Below are positions 1-10,530 of a stretch of 64,000 bases of DNA, in pieces. The position numbers were made by a program, and so were the translations under genes. Source of the stretch: Epiperipatus broadwayi (taxonomy: Eukaryota > Onychophora > Udeonychophora > Euonychophora > Peripatidae); the NCBI GenBank assembly GCA_028023455.1, contig JAQFVV010012416.1:8437967-8501966 (forward strand), given 5' to 3'. Each line of letters begins with the position of its first letter. Position 1 is the stretch's first letter. The notes below the pieces were generated by a model, which did not search any database, was not told the DNA's origin, and worked only from the letters and a program-made list of their open reading frames with translations.

Positions 1-2188
1 ACAAAAGTCGTAATTGAGATTTTTATTAATAAGCATACTTTTAAATTACCAAAGTCACCAGAGACAGAACTTTTTTTTTTTTTCACTGAAACGGTAACTA
101 CCGTAGAAATTGTAATGAGTCTCAGCTAATATACAACAATAATGTGGAGTAATTTCTTTCAATCGCAGCAGGAGATCGATTCATCCCCTGCGATGTAAGT
201 AGCTAATCCCGGAAACAAAATTATAAAAGACTGGAATTCTAATGAATGTTATTGAACTTATTTTGATCTAAATTAAATGTAATTTTTTTTCTTAAATAAA
301 TAGGAAAATTAAAAATATCTGCTGCAAGGACTAATTTTTCCGTAAATAATTTTTACATCTGCACATGCATTTCGACATTTCGATGAATCTATTTATTGCA
401 TCTATTTTGTATACGACTGAATCTATCATCTTGTTTTTGTTTTTTTGCAATTTTAAAAACAAGGGGGGGGGGGAGGAGTTAATGGAATAAATTTATAAAA
501 CCACTATGTGAGTTAATCTTTTTTTTTTTTTTTTACTGGTAGTAATTTAATTTCAGAGCTATTGTCTTTCTTTCTCTCCAACAATGTGTGCGTGCGTGTG
601 TATAGATGTGCCTTTCAATTTTTATTATAACAAAATAGTTTAATAGTAATGTATTGTGTTTAAATTCTTATTTTGAATTCCAAAATTTGCAATACTGTAT
701 TTCAAAACGAAAAAAATCCTACAACCACTTGCCTCTTTGATCGTTACAATAAGTAATTAATATAAAATAAATGCCGTCTTTTGAGAATGTTAGATTATGT
801 TTTGTAAGTATTAATTTTGTAAATATAAAATTCAAAGGCCGGTCGTAGCTCGTTTCACTAGCTTGGTTTTTGAGACGGCTAAAACTAAATTACTGCCAGT
901 TATTTGCGAGATAAACAAAAAATATTACTATTTGTATTTAATTAAAAAAGAAATGATAAGACATTATATAAGATTAATTAATATTTAGATGAATGATTAC
1001 ATAACGATATCGTATCATGTTTATAAAAGACAAGTGAATCAAATTAAGGGAGAAATTTATAGTTAAAGTTTACTTAAGGATGGATCACAAATGTCATTGT
1101 CTATAGACATATACCAAGATTCATGCGTTACGTAATGGTTTGAATTTTAAATTTATAAGAAAAATAATGATGAGGAAAAAAAAATCCGGAGACTTACTAA
1201 AATAATAATAATAATGGTAACATGTGTAAATTTTCTGTATCCATTTCCTAATTTTTAGAGAAAGATATTTATAAGTATACAAACATTTCATGGGTTTTTT
1301 AAAAGATATAGTTGTAAACCCATCAAGTTTATAATCATAGGTTTTTTGTTCTCTGAAAGGGCCTGATTGCGGGTTGTTGTTTTTTTCAACATTGGAAAAA
1401 TTATTTCTGAAAAGTACTGGCCATAGTTTATATGATAACTTTAAAGCATTAATCTTTCTCATAGTGCACTTTTAATTATACTCTTATTTGAATACATTTT
1501 CCAAACTACACATCCAAATATATATATATATTTCTATGTTCTTTAATTTCTACATTTATATATTCAAATATCATGCACACATTTATTTTTATGAATATTT
1601 CCAATATATATAATTGGCACACATTTATTTCCAAATTGCTCCAATACTTATATAATTTATTTTAATTTATTTATAGAATTGGGCTTATCTACATTGGTAT
1701 GCATCATAATTTTCGGTGCTCATTTAGTACGCGATCTCCGCCATTTTGAATTTTAAAAAATTATCAAATTTTATTGGAAGTTGTATCACATATTGACAAT
1801 GAAATATGAATGAAATTATATAATAGGTCCAACATTATTCAACTATAATATTATCTCCCGATTGCAATTTCAGTATTTAATATTAATTCTATAATAAAAT
1901 TATTAAAATTGACGAAATGTTGGTATATGATTTAAATGTGTGTGGGTGTTTTGAAGATATACAATTTTAATATGAATCCATCTAATAGCATGATAAGGAT
2001 CTATAAATATCATAATGAATTTAACACTAGAATGACTTTTTTCATGCCTCATATAAAGGACACTATTTTCCCATTAACTCTTTCTCTTGTAGAAAAAATA
2101 TGGATATGGGTTTTATTAAATTTTATCATGATAATTAAAAGTTTTTGACTGATTCTTGATTTTATTTTTAAACTAAATTCTTTTTTTT
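1..2188. other. Unassigned AT-rich DNA, no gene seen
   Basis: I see no recognisable gene or repeat family here. It contains T runs, a short G run near 463-472, a short CA/TG stretch near 585-602 and TA-rich patches near 1515-1620. The open frames at 1121-1462 (minus) and 1936-2148 (plus) give low-complexity Lys/Asn/Phe/Tyr-rich peptides with no motif and are probably chance. Confidence 0.4.
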
Positions 2189-2225
2189 GTGTGTGTGTGT
2201 GTGTGTGTGCGTGTGTGTGTGTGTT
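2189..2225. repeat. (TG)n microsatellite
   Basis: A dinucleotide TG/GT run of about 18 units, interrupted once by GC, follows a T tract. Confidence 0.9.
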
Positions 2226-2859
2226 ACTTTAATTATTTTAAACTACACAAAAATATTTAGAATTAGTTATTTTGATATTAATTATTTATTTAGAATTAGT
2301 TATGTTAGAAGTAAGTATAACAAAGTACATTAGTTTCATTCCATTGACAGAATTCCTGTGCAAAAGGTTTTTCTGGATCAGATGTGGAATAGTCTATTTA
2401 TTTATAGTTGATTATTAGTATAATAAAAAATATTTAACTTTTTCACATATTATTAAACATAACTCAATTAAACATAATTAAATCAAGATTTACCTTTCTG
2501 TAATTAATCTTTCATATGTAAGGTTATCAGTTGGAATAGAGTTTGTAGCAAAATAAAATTATGCAGCATATTTGACGTTAAAAAATAATAGAAAATATAT
2601 TTGAAACAAAGAAATTATCTTTAGAAAAAAAATAGTGTTTTGCCTTTACTAATATAACATTCAAAAAAATATTTTGTTTTTAATTAACAACTTGAGTTTC
2701 CAATACTTCAAAAATCATAATATAAATATAAAAATAAAATACATTTTACATTTATTCTTAAAAATATTTTACAAGATAAGAAAAATATCTTTGAAACAAA
2801 AAGAAACTTAATTTCTGTCTTAAATAATGTAATATTATTTTATAATCTGCTATCTAGGG

Positions 2860-3578
2860 AAAAAAATAAACACAGGCTAAACTCTCCATACAGTACTGCT
2901 ACTCGGTACAAGTTGGAGTAATCAATGGATGCAAGAAGATTTGTGCATAATGTTTTCAATTCAAGCTCATTAGCTTGTATAATCATATAGATATGAACTC
3001 CATTCAGCATCCATACTTTTTGGTGCCTTTAGTGTTTTAATAACCACAATCACCATAAGACAAATGGGCAGAATTGATATTAAACTACTAAACATCACAT
3101 GATCACCATTCTTTATCCTTACACAAGCTGTTTACACAGATGCTAAACTCTCCATACAATAGTGTCACTCAGTGCAAGACAGAGTAATGCTGTTCAATTG
3201 GATTATAGTAAATATGGTTATTAAATAACCAAAGACACCAAAAAGTATGGATGCTGAATGTAGTTCAGATCTATATGACTATACAAGATAATGAGCTTTA
3301 ATTGAAAACATTATGCACAAATCTTCTTGTATCCATTGATTACTCTGGCTTGCACTGAGTGGTGTTATTGTATAGAGTGTTTAGCCTCTGTAAAACAGCT
3401 TGTATAAGCATAAAGAATGGTGATCATGTCAAGAATTGTTAGCCGAGAGGTCATTGCAACCGCCTTGCAAGCAAGTAGTTGGTTGCAGATGGTTGTGGGT
3501 TCACGTCCTGGCTGATGCTATGACATATAAAAAAGAATGTTGATCATGTGATGTTTAGTGGTTTTTAAAAAAATAAAC
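2860..3578 (+). mobile_element. R-II inverted-repeat retroelement, copy 1, with 12-bp TSD
   Basis: An insertion at 2872-3566 is flanked by the exact 12-bp direct repeat AAAAAAATAAAC (2860-2871 and 3567-3578). Its right end is the family 3' end, GATCATGTGATGTTTAGTGG. Its left part (about 2872-3060) is an inverted copy of its right part (about 3195-3400). The shared internal sequence (AGGCTAAACTCTCCATACAGTAG, broken here as AGGCTAAACTCT plus CCATACAGTA) recurs at 3.6, 9.5, 33.7, 40.4, 41.7 and 61.3 kb. A further internal minus-strand 3' end near 3083-3185 suggests a nested or rearranged copy, and a SINE sits at 3430-3531. It is non-coding. The fixed 3' end, variable inverted 5' end and long TSD indicate target-primed reverse transcription rather than a DNA transposon. 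Confidence 0.75.
3430..3531 (+). mobile_element. tRNA-derived SINE inserted in R-II
   Basis: This ~102-bp non-coding unit has an A-box-like stretch (TTAGCCGAGAGGTCA) and a B-box-like stretch (GGGTTCACGTCC), the internal Pol III promoter elements of a tRNA head, then a short body ending CTATGACATATAAAAAA. It is flanked by an 18-bp near-perfect target duplication (AAAGAATGGTGATCATGT at 3412-3429; the copy at 3532-3549 has one mismatch) that is part of the host R-II element. The same tail recurs at 32.2 kb and inverted at 23.7 kb. It is not a functional tRNA gene, because the cloverleaf is imperfect and the 3' end is SINE tail. Confidence 0.75.
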
Positions 3579-3619
3579 TAAATTATAAAGTCACAGCTAT
3601 TAGTTTATAATCATTCAAC

Positions 3620-3790
3620 ATAAAATTATTAAAACAGGCAAAACCCACTATAGTATTGCCACACACAGCAAGCTAGAGTAATCAATGGATGCCAGAAGGC
3701 TTGTGTGGCAATATGTATAGTGAGTTTTGCCTGTTTTAACAACAGTTATACACAAGCATAAGAAGTGATGGTCATGTGATAAAATTATTA
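3620..3790 (+). mobile_element. R-II inverted-repeat retroelement, copy 2, with exact 12-bp TSD
   Basis: The insertion (3632-3778) is a near-palindrome: AAAACAGGCAAAACCCACTA on the left pairs with its complement before 3745, and a single 3' tail ends GTCATGTG. The flanks ATAAAATTATTA (3620-3631 and 3779-3790) match exactly. The frame covering 3648-3869 on the minus strand lies inside this palindrome and is not a gene. Confidence 0.8.
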
Positions 3791-5434
3791 GCAAAACTTG
3801 CAGATTAGAATTGATGAAACACTGTTTATCGTAGATCATACATTGTTGGAAATCACATTGCCAAGACATGTTGTTATAAAGTAAAGTGAAAAAAAATATT
3901 TAAAAATGTATAACTAGAAAATGTTTCTGTAAATGTAGACAACATTTACAATAAAAAGTTATTTTTGCTCTCATTTATTTGAGAAAATATAAAAGTAGGT
4001 ATAGGCTTAGAGCTTATAATAAAAGAACATCTCCCTAATAGTAGTGAAGGCCCCTATATATAACATTCACTTTTTTAGTTTTACAGGTAATGCATCAACC
4101 CTGATTGACCCTAATTAATCTGAGATTTGGCCCTCCAACTAATACTAGCTAAATATCCATTTACTAACAAATATTGGATGGCTAATTGAATTGAATATGT
4201 GCTACCAATATGAAAAATATCCTAAGCCTGTTCATGACCTTTTCAAAGTTCCCCAAGATTAGACTCATATATTAGATTGAATACTTGTCTCTATGGCAGA
4301 AGCTTCCCTTTAAAAAGAAACAACAATGTTTAAAAATGCTCTCATAATTTATATATAAAGAAAATTGATGTTGAGATTACATCTTCATCTCAAGTTATTG
4401 ACAACTCACTGTGAGTTAAATGCAAAAATTGTGTTATATATTTTTCTTTTTCATAGTGATTATATAAATCTTATATTATTCTCCCATCTCAAAATAACTT
4501 TTGGTTGGAAACATTTCTTGTATTTCAATATCCATTTGAAAATTGCTCTAGTCCTCTTATTATCATGTCTTGTTTTTCTGTGTTAAATTGAGATAAGTTT
4601 ATATTTATTTCAATTTAAGATTTTTTTTATACTTACACCAATAATATACATCTTTTGATATTAAGAAGTAATTGAAGATTTTGATAAATAATTTTAAATT
4701 TAAAATTCTAAGACAATGTTGAGAAGATATTAAAAATTTGCAAACTGCTAATAATTTATGTATAATAATCTATTGCCCAGTTATCTTCATCTGCAATTGG
4801 GTAGATATAATTTATAGGTATACAATCTAGATTCAAATTTATTCTTTTTATATTTATTTTTGTTATTCCCAGAATAGTTCTCTTATTTTTTTGTTTATAT
4901 GTAATACTTGTTCCATTCTAAAATTTGTAGTCCATGTTACACAGCCATGAATCAAATCAGACAACCTACTGATTAAAAGCTTTTCTTTTTAAGCATAGAC
5001 ATGCTTCTTTTAAATATAATAGTAAGTCTACCAAATATACATAAAGCCATTTAAATTTTATATGTTTATTTATTTATTTTTGCATTTATTTATTTGACAT
5101 CTTTCTTTCCACTTTTTTATCTATTAAACGTCTTCAGAAATATATGTTTTATTATTATAAGTTATTTTCAATTCTTTCATCAAATTAATTAAACGTATTC
5201 CAAACTCTTGGGTGTATGTCATACTGATTGTAACATCACCTGAGATAGAAATTGATTTAGATCATGTAAAAACTTCAAATATACTCGTTCAAAAATTTGG
5301 TCTATCATTGCTGTAAATAATTTTGAAAATACTGAACTCCTAGACATTTGCCTATTTCAATTTTGAATTTTCAATAATTGTATGATATATTATTGATAAT
5401 GTGGTATCTTACTTTATATTTTTAAGAAATAAAT
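3791..5434. other. Unassigned AT-rich DNA, no gene seen
   Basis: No protein motif, RNA gene or repeat family was recognised. The frame at 4365-4586 (plus) is short, hydrophobic and without motif. Confidence 0.4.
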
Positions 5435-5666
5435 AACCAATCAAAATAGCATTAAAATAAACAACTATTAATAACTATATTATAATATTTACCGAACTGG
5501 CTTTTATCTTCATTGAAACTTTCTCAAGATATTATAGTATATAGTATAATATGTTGAAAAAGTCTCAATGTATATCTTGAGAAGATCTCTATGGAGATGA
5601 AAGCCAGTTCAATAAATATTATGTTATAGTTATTAATAGTTATTTATTTCAATCTCATTTTGATTG

Positions 5667-5677
<11 letters not shown>
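5435..5677 (+). repeat. Inverted repeat with hammerhead-like core
   Basis: Two arms (about 5435-5530 and 5572-5677) are imperfect inverted copies, both ending in CCAATCAAAA or its complement. In the right arm, TTGAGAA (5577-5583) is followed by a 6-bp hairpin (GATCTC-TAT-GGAGAT) and GAAA (5599-5602). This arrangement is like a hammerhead catalytic core, with U for C3 and A for G8. The left arm carries a decayed version on the minus strand. The same UUGANAA-hairpin-GAAA pattern lies in the PLE ends of this window, so this is probably a PLE-end-like or non-autonomous unit. It is non-coding. Confidence 0.55.

Positions 5678-5716
<39 letters not shown>
5670..5716. repeat. (TA)n microsatellite
   Basis: An uninterrupted TA run of about 23 units directly abuts the left end of F2 cluster 1. 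Confidence 0.95.
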
Positions 5717-5721
<5 letters not shown>

Positions 5722-5859
5722 AAAAAACACAAGTTAAAAAACTTGCTAATGCTTGTATTTATGATAACAGATGGCATTCTACCAAAAATACCGTCAAGCG
5801 TAGTTTTCTGTTTACATAAACGTCAGAGCGAGCATTCACTATCTCTAACTTTAATTCCA

Positions 5860-5903
5860 CTTTCAGATCATGATTTCAAGCTATTTGCTATCGTCAGTGA
5901 AAG
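5860..5903 (-). ncRNA. Type I hammerhead ribozyme, F2 (intact core)
   Basis: Read on the minus strand: stem I 5' strand CTTTCA, then CTGACGA, stem II AGC/GCT, GAAA, a loopless palindromic stem III (ATCA/TGAT), cleavage nucleotide C, and stem I 3' strand TGAAAG. Stem I is a perfect 6-bp pairing and every invariant core residue is present (N7 is C). Cleavage would fall 3' of the C at 5866. A very short palindromic stem III is usually too weak in a monomer, and such ribozymes are known to act better as dimers, which fits the tandem context. Activity is inferred, not shown. Confidence 0.8.
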
Positions 5904-6234
5904 ACAGGAATAAGAAACTAGATCTAAACACAAACTCTGAGCATTTATGAAACAGTTTCTAGTCAGCTTGCAAGCGTGAATCTTTTAGACACGTTAATGT
6001 CTTCAAACTCAGCATAGCAAGCCAGATAGCTACATGGGTCTGATCTCAGTTCAGCATCACCACATAGTAGAAGCCTCTGCAATATACATCATTGCAAGAA
6101 AGACCTCAAAGTACCGATTGCTATGCTGAGTTTGAAGACATTAACGTGTCTAAAAGATTCATGCTTGCAAGCTGAATAGAAACTGTTTCATAAATGCTCA
6201 GAGTTTGTGTTTAGATCTAGTTTCTTATTCCTGT

Positions 6235-6278
6235 CTTTCACTGACAATAGCAAATAGCTTGAAATTATGATCTGAAAA
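6235..6278 (+). ncRNA. Hammerhead ribozyme, F2 (degenerate)
   Basis: It has the same arrangement as the copy at 5860-5903, but the core reads CTGACAA (G8 changed to A) and stem III is mispaired (TTATGA). Stem I is CTTTCA/TGAAAA with one mismatch. It is probably inactive. Confidence 0.65.
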
Positions 6279-6642
6279 TGGAATTAAAGTTAGAGATAGT
6301 GAATGCTCTCTCTGACGTTTATGTAAACAGAAAACTACGCTTGACGGTGTTTTTGGTAGAACGCCATCTGTTATCATAAATACAAGCGTTAGCAAGTTTT
6401 TTAACTTGTGTTTTTTTGTTTTTTATAAATGTACCTTTGAGGTCTTTCTTGCAATGATGTATATTGCAGAGGCTTCTACTATGTGGTGATGCTGAACTGA
6501 GATCAGACCCATGTAGCTATCTGGCTTGCTATGCTGAGTTTGAAGACATTAACGTGTCTAAAAGATTCACGCTTGCAAGCTGAATAGAAATTGTTTCATA
6601 AATGCTCAGAGTTTGTGTTTAGATCTAGTTTCTTATTCCTGT

Positions 6643-6686
6643 CTTTTACTGATGATAGCAAATAGCTTGAAATCATGATCTGAAAG
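6643..6686 (+). ncRNA. Type I hammerhead ribozyme, F2 (intact core)
   Basis: CTTTTA / CTGATGA / AGC-GCT stem II / GAAA / palindromic ATCA-TGAT stem III / C / TGAAAG. Stem I keeps six pairs through one U-G wobble, while the copy at 5860-5903 has C-G at that place. All invariant core residues are present. Confidence 0.8.
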
Positions 6687-7438
6687 TGGAATTAAAGTTA
6701 GAGATAGTGAATGCTCGCTCTGACATTTATGTAAACAGAAAACTACGCTTGACGGTGTTTTTGGTAGAACGCCATCTGTTATCATATATGTATATATATG
6801 TGTGTGTGTGTGACAGTATTATGGACATTTAAATTGTATTGGATATTTGACCATCATAGTAATATAATCTGTTTTTTTTATCTTCTGGTTGATTTAAAAA
6901 TTAATCACAATTCATTATAGGCCAAATAAGAACTTATTACTGAACTTCCATAATAAATAAAATATATTAACCTCAATGCAGAAAAATAAGATTATAAGCC
7001 AATAGGCAATTGAAGCATTAAAACTTTTCTTCTCCTTGGTGGACATATTTTATAGCAGGTAACAGCTACTCAAACAAAATGCACAAAAGATAAGTAAACT
7101 TGGCCCTTCTAAGATTTATAAAGTATTATAAATTGACCTGAGTGCCTGAATATAAAAACTATAATGCATTTTTTTCCAGGACACCAAATTATTTTACTTA
7201 GCAATATATATATATATATATATATATAAATTATTAATCAATGTCTGTATTCCAATTATAATAAAATATATATAATTATTCAAAACAATACAATAATTAA
7301 TACAGTAACAATATTTTAAACAAATATATACCAATTTAATAGAAGTACTTTCAACTATCTATGTAGTCGTTGTCAACTAGACTCAAATTGTATTAGAAAA
7401 AAACGTTACAAATGTAAACAAAAGCAATACGTCATACA

Positions 7439-8059
7439 TCAATTTTCCCACAATTCATTAATTTTTATATTGGCTGTCTGTCTATTTATCAACTGTTGCT
7501 TTTCACTTTTTATTAACATAGCTTCTTTAATTTTGCGTTTATTATTATTTCTTTCAATACACAGAATTTTAACTTTATTAAAATCAAAATCAAAACCATA
7601 ATTACATGTTACATTATAATCAAAAAATACTGATGGTGATATATCATCATTTCTAACATTCTCTTGTCTTGATTTTTGCACTCGTTTATATAATAACAAA
7701 TGCTCCCTTGATCTTTTCTCCAATGTACATCGAGATTCCCCAATATATGCCTTTCCACAAAAACATAGCCATTTATATATTGCACAACTTTGATTTAAAA
7801 TACCACACCTATTTTTTGAATTATTTATTAATCTATTTAAATTAGGAGTAGTATAAAATGCAACTCGACATATATTTTTATATATCTGTTTTATAAATTT
7901 AACCTGTTCATTACAAATAAATGGTATTGATATCCAAGTATATTTTATTTTATCAATATCTATAGCATCTAAAATATTTCTATTATTATTAAACTTAGTA
8001 ACAATATTATAAATTAGAAAATTTAAAATGAAGTAAATCTTTTGAAGAAAAAAAGTCAA
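7439..8059 (-). CDS. Penelope-like GIY-YIG endonuclease, C-terminal fragment (minus copy)
   Basis: A 206-codon open frame encodes the linker and GIY-YIG endonuclease of a Penelope-like element. This domain nicks target DNA to prime reverse transcription. A Cys/Trp-rich segment, IYKWLCFCGKAYIGESRCT (about residues 92-110), contains the endonuclease start (IYKW and AYIG in place of the textbook GIY and YIG). It is followed by the conserved Arg/His/Glu positions in LEKRSREH. The usual C-terminal ERNNNKRKIKEAMLI helix and ANIKINELWEN end are present. The first ~15 residues read across the inversion junction and are not native. The RT domain is missing, so the fragment cannot act alone. The frame is open, suggesting a fairly recent insertion. 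Confidence 0.85.
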   Translation of the reverse strand: MTFFLQKIYFILNFLIYNIVTKFNNNRNILDAIDIDKIKYTWISIPFICNEQVKFIKQIYKNICRVAFYTTPNLNRLINNSKNRCGILNQSCAIYKWLCFCGKAYIGESRCTLEKRSREHLLLYKRVQKSRQENVRNDDISPSVFFDYNVTCNYGFDFDFNKVKILCIERNNNKRKIKEAMLIKSEKQQLINRQTANIKINELWEN

Positions 8060-8879
8060 TTCAGTATTTAGATATTAAAGTTACACGTAATAAAAATAAA
8101 TTAGATTATTGTATGGTAATAAAAGATATTGAAAAAAGAAGATATATTCCTTGGTATTCAAATGTGCCAATTGCACATAAATTATCCAGTTTAAAATCAT
8201 TTTTATTTAGGAATAATAAATTATGTAAATATAGTTCTGATAAAATAAGTAACATAAATGTATTTATTATGGATTTGTTAAATGTTGGATATGATCATAA
8301 ATTAATTTATAATATTGTTACTAAGTTTAATAATAATAGAAATATTTTAGATGCTATAGATATTGATAAAATAAAATATACTTGGATATCAATACCATTT
8401 ATTTGTAATGAACAGGTTAAATTTATAAAACAGATATATAAAAATATATGTCGAGTTGCATTTTATACTACTCCTAATTTAAATAGATTAATAAATAATT
8501 CAAAAAATAGGTGTGGTATTTTAAATCAAAGTTGTGCAATATATAAATGGCTATGTTTTTGTGGAAAGGCATATATTGGGGAATCTCGATGTACATTGGA
8601 GAAAAGATCAAGAGAGCATTTGTTATTATATAAACGAGTGCAAAAATCAAGACAAGAGAATGTTAGAAATGATGATGTATCACCATCAGTATTTTTGATC
8701 ATAATGTAACATGTAATTATGGTTTTGATTTTGATTTTAATAAAGTTAAAATTCTGTGTATTGAAAGAAATAATAATAAATGCAAAATTAAAGAAGCTAT
8801 GTTAATAAAAAGTGAAAAGCAACAGTTGATAAATAGACAGACAGCCAATATAAAAATTAATGAATTGTGGGAAAATTGA
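8058..8879 (+). pseudogene. Penelope-like RT end plus GIY-YIG endonuclease (plus copy, frameshifted)
   Basis: The plus copy starts within the RT C-terminal region (YLDIKVTRNKNKLDY), continues through the linker (SSLKSFLFRNNKLC) into the GIY-YIG segment AYIGESRCTLEKR, and ends ELWEN before TGA at 8877-8879. One T is missing near 8693-8697 compared with the minus copy, which shifts the frame after SPSVF, so the main open frame (8113-8709) stops early. A second difference changes an Arg to Cys in the ERNNNK stretch. The protein is otherwise nearly identical to the minus copy, so the two arms derive from one insertion event or very close relatives. Confidence 0.85.
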
Positions 8880-9039
8880 TGTATGACGTATTGCTTTTGT
8901 TTACATTTGTAACGGTTTTTTCTAATACAATTTGAGTCTAGTTGACAACGACTACATAGATAGTTGAAAGTACTTCTATTAAATTGGTATATATTTGTTT
9001 AAAATATTGTTACTGTATTAATTATTGTATTGTTTTGAA

Positions 9040-9043
<4 letters not shown>

Positions 9044-9098
<55 letters not shown>
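9044..9098. repeat. (TA)n microsatellite
   Basis: A TA run of about 27 units separates the 3' end of PLE-1 from the F2 copy that follows. Confidence 0.95.
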
Positions 9099-9100
<2 letters not shown>

Positions 9101-9416
9101 GGCTTGCTAGGCTGAGTTTGAAGACTTTACCGGTCTGAAAAATTCACGCTTGCAATCTGATAGAAACGTTTTGCATAAACACTTGAGAGTCAGTGTTTAG
9201 ATCTAGTTTCTATACTCTATCCCCCACTGAGGAGAGCAAACCAGCTTGAAATCAGCTGATCTGGGGGTGAGCAAATGAAAGAGGTAGTTAATTTCTGACT
9301 CTTTTTTCGTTTATGTAAACAAATCTTACACTTGTTCGGCGGTTTTGGTATAGCGCCATCTTTTGAACATAAATAACAAGTGATAGCAGGTTACGTGATT
9401 AACTTGTTTTTGTTTT
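9099..9416 (+). mobile_element. F2 hammerhead repeat, copy 2
   Basis: A single plus-strand unit starts inside the family consensus (CTGGCTTGCTAGGCTGAG) and ends with the family terminus AACTTGTTTTTGTTTTATAT. (TA)n tracts lie on both sides. It contains the best hammerhead of the family (9221-9267) and no open frame. Confidence 0.75.
9221..9267 (+). ncRNA. Type I hammerhead ribozyme, F2 (intact, covarying stem I)
   Basis: CCCCCA (9221-9226) pairs perfectly with TGGGGG (9262-9267). The core is CTGAGGA, stem II is AGC/GCT with a closing G-T, then GAAA (9248-9251), the palindromic stem III ATCAG/CTGAT, and cleavage nucleotide C at 9261. Compared with the CTTTCA/TGAAAG and CCTTCA/TGAAGG stems of other copies, both strands have changed together, which supports RNA-level selection or recent descent from an active unit. 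Confidence 0.85.
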
Positions 9417-9481
9417 ATATATATATAATAATAGAATTAAATATTAAATTTGTAGTTTATAATTTTCAAAGTGAGAAACTA

Positions 9482-9676
9482 TTCAAAAACCATTAAACAT
9501 CACATGATCACCATCTCTTATACTAGCACATAATTGTTTATAAACAAGGCAAAAGTAGTGCCACCCTGTGCCAACCAGAATAATCAATGGATTCCAAAAG
9601 GCATCCATTGATTATTCTGTTTGGCACAGGATGGTACTACTGTATGGAGAGTTTTGCCTTGTTCAAAAACCATTAA
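9482..9676 (-). mobile_element. R-II inverted-repeat retroelement, copy 3, with 15-bp TSD
   Basis: The insertion (9497-9661) lies between two exact copies of TTCAAAAACCATTAA (9482-9496 and 9662-9676). The element is reversed: its 3' end (complement of ATGTGATG) is on the left. An inverted repeat of about 50 bp per arm (ACAAGGCAAAA, CCCTGTGCCAACC) occupies the right part. Confidence 0.85.
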
Positions 9677-9709
9677 GTAGAAGAAAATGAATTTATTTGT
9701 AAACTAGTC

Positions 9710-9845
9710 TAAGTTTTGACAGAATAATTCAGTTGGCTAGAGCTCTTCCTTTGAAACTCGATATTCGAGAATCTAAAGGTGTAAGTTTGACTCCTATGTA
9801 ATATTGTCACTGGTCAGGTCAGATATACCTGAAAAAGAAAAAGTG
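9710..9845 (+). mobile_element. tRNA-derived SINE, second family
   Basis: The sequence AATTCAGTTGGCTAGAGCTC resembles a tRNA D-arm and A box, and GTGTAAGTTTGACTCCT about 45 bp later resembles a decayed T-arm and B box. A body with GGTCAGGTCAGATATACCTG and an A-rich end follow. It differs from the SINE at 3.4 kb. The variable region is too long for a standard tRNA, so I do not call a tRNA gene. Confidence 0.5.
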
Positions 9846-10530
9846 GAGAATAATATTCCTTGAAACATTGTGCAATTACTAATCTGTATTGTCTGTTTAT
9901 GTAATTACTAACAAGTTGTTTGTATTTAAAAAGTTTAGATAGAATTTAAAAATTTCCTATACATTCAACATTTACTAATAGATGATGGAAATAGTTCATC
10001 ATGTTATCAAATCTGAGTTTTACAGTACGAAATCAAAAAAGTTAAACTCCGAAAATGATGAAATTGAAAATTTACCCAACATAGATGTTTACGCAGTTCT
10101 CTTTTTAAGACCAAATCTCTAAATCTTAAATCAATCAACTCATCATACGTATATATTGGCAAACTTGAACAACACTAAATCAATACATAATATTTTTGAA
10201 GCAATAAATTCTTCAAATTCATCAATATTAGATTTGTGAGATATTTAATTAAATTTAATATGACGATCTTTGAAAAACTCATCACTATAAAAATATTACA
10301 AACTGACTTAATGTTGTTTAATGTTAGCATTATTGTGTTGTTGGTAATGTAAATGGGATTTAAATTCAATTTAAATAAAGCTATCAAACTTCTATATCAG
10401 ATAAATGTTTGATCTCATAATATTCTCTGTCTGATTTCGCTTTCTTAATATCTAACTTATAAGGCAGCTGCAAATGCATTCACTCTTTTTTTTGCTTTGT
10501 CATTTACATTAGATTCTCTGATACATGAGA
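9846..10530. other. Unassigned AT-rich DNA
   Basis: No gene or repeat family was recognised. The minus-strand frame 10175-10387 is short and Asn/Ile/Leu-rich with no motif. Confidence 0.35.

Larger units (their letters stand above)
5715..6785. mobile_element. F2 hammerhead repeat cluster 1 (inverted unit plus head-to-tail dimer)
   Basis: There are three related non-coding copies. A minus-strand unit covers about 5715-6110. A plus-strand partial unit covers about 6113-6422, and a second plus unit covers about 6423-6785. The two plus copies join head to tail at TTTTTTATAAATGTACCTTTG, split as TTTTTTATAAA and TGTACCTTTG, and the same head-to-tail junction is seen at 30.67 and 30.95 kb. Each copy carries a hammerhead ribozyme core, annotated separately. 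The cluster sits between a (TA)n run and a TA/TG run. No open frame is conserved. The architecture matches animal retrozymes: short tandem units with one ribozyme per monomer. Confidence 0.75.
7229..9046. mobile_element. PLE-1: head-to-head pair of truncated Penelope-like elements
   Basis: Two copies of the 3' part of one Penelope-like retroelement lie in opposite orientation: minus from about 8012 down to 7229, plus from about 8058 up to 9046. They form a near-perfect inverted repeat with a central unpaired region near 8013-8309, where only the plus copy has sequence. Each arm encodes the C-terminal RT-to-GIY-YIG part and then a 3' UTR with a hammerhead-like motif (7343-7378 and 8941-8976). 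(TA)n runs flank both outer ends (about 7201-7228 and 9044-9098). Inverted truncated copies are typical of PLE insertions. Confidence 0.85.

Noticed and set aside
3430-3531. A tRNA gene
   Set aside because: A-box and B-box-like sequences are present but the cloverleaf is incomplete, and the unit has a SINE tail and an 18-bp target duplication.
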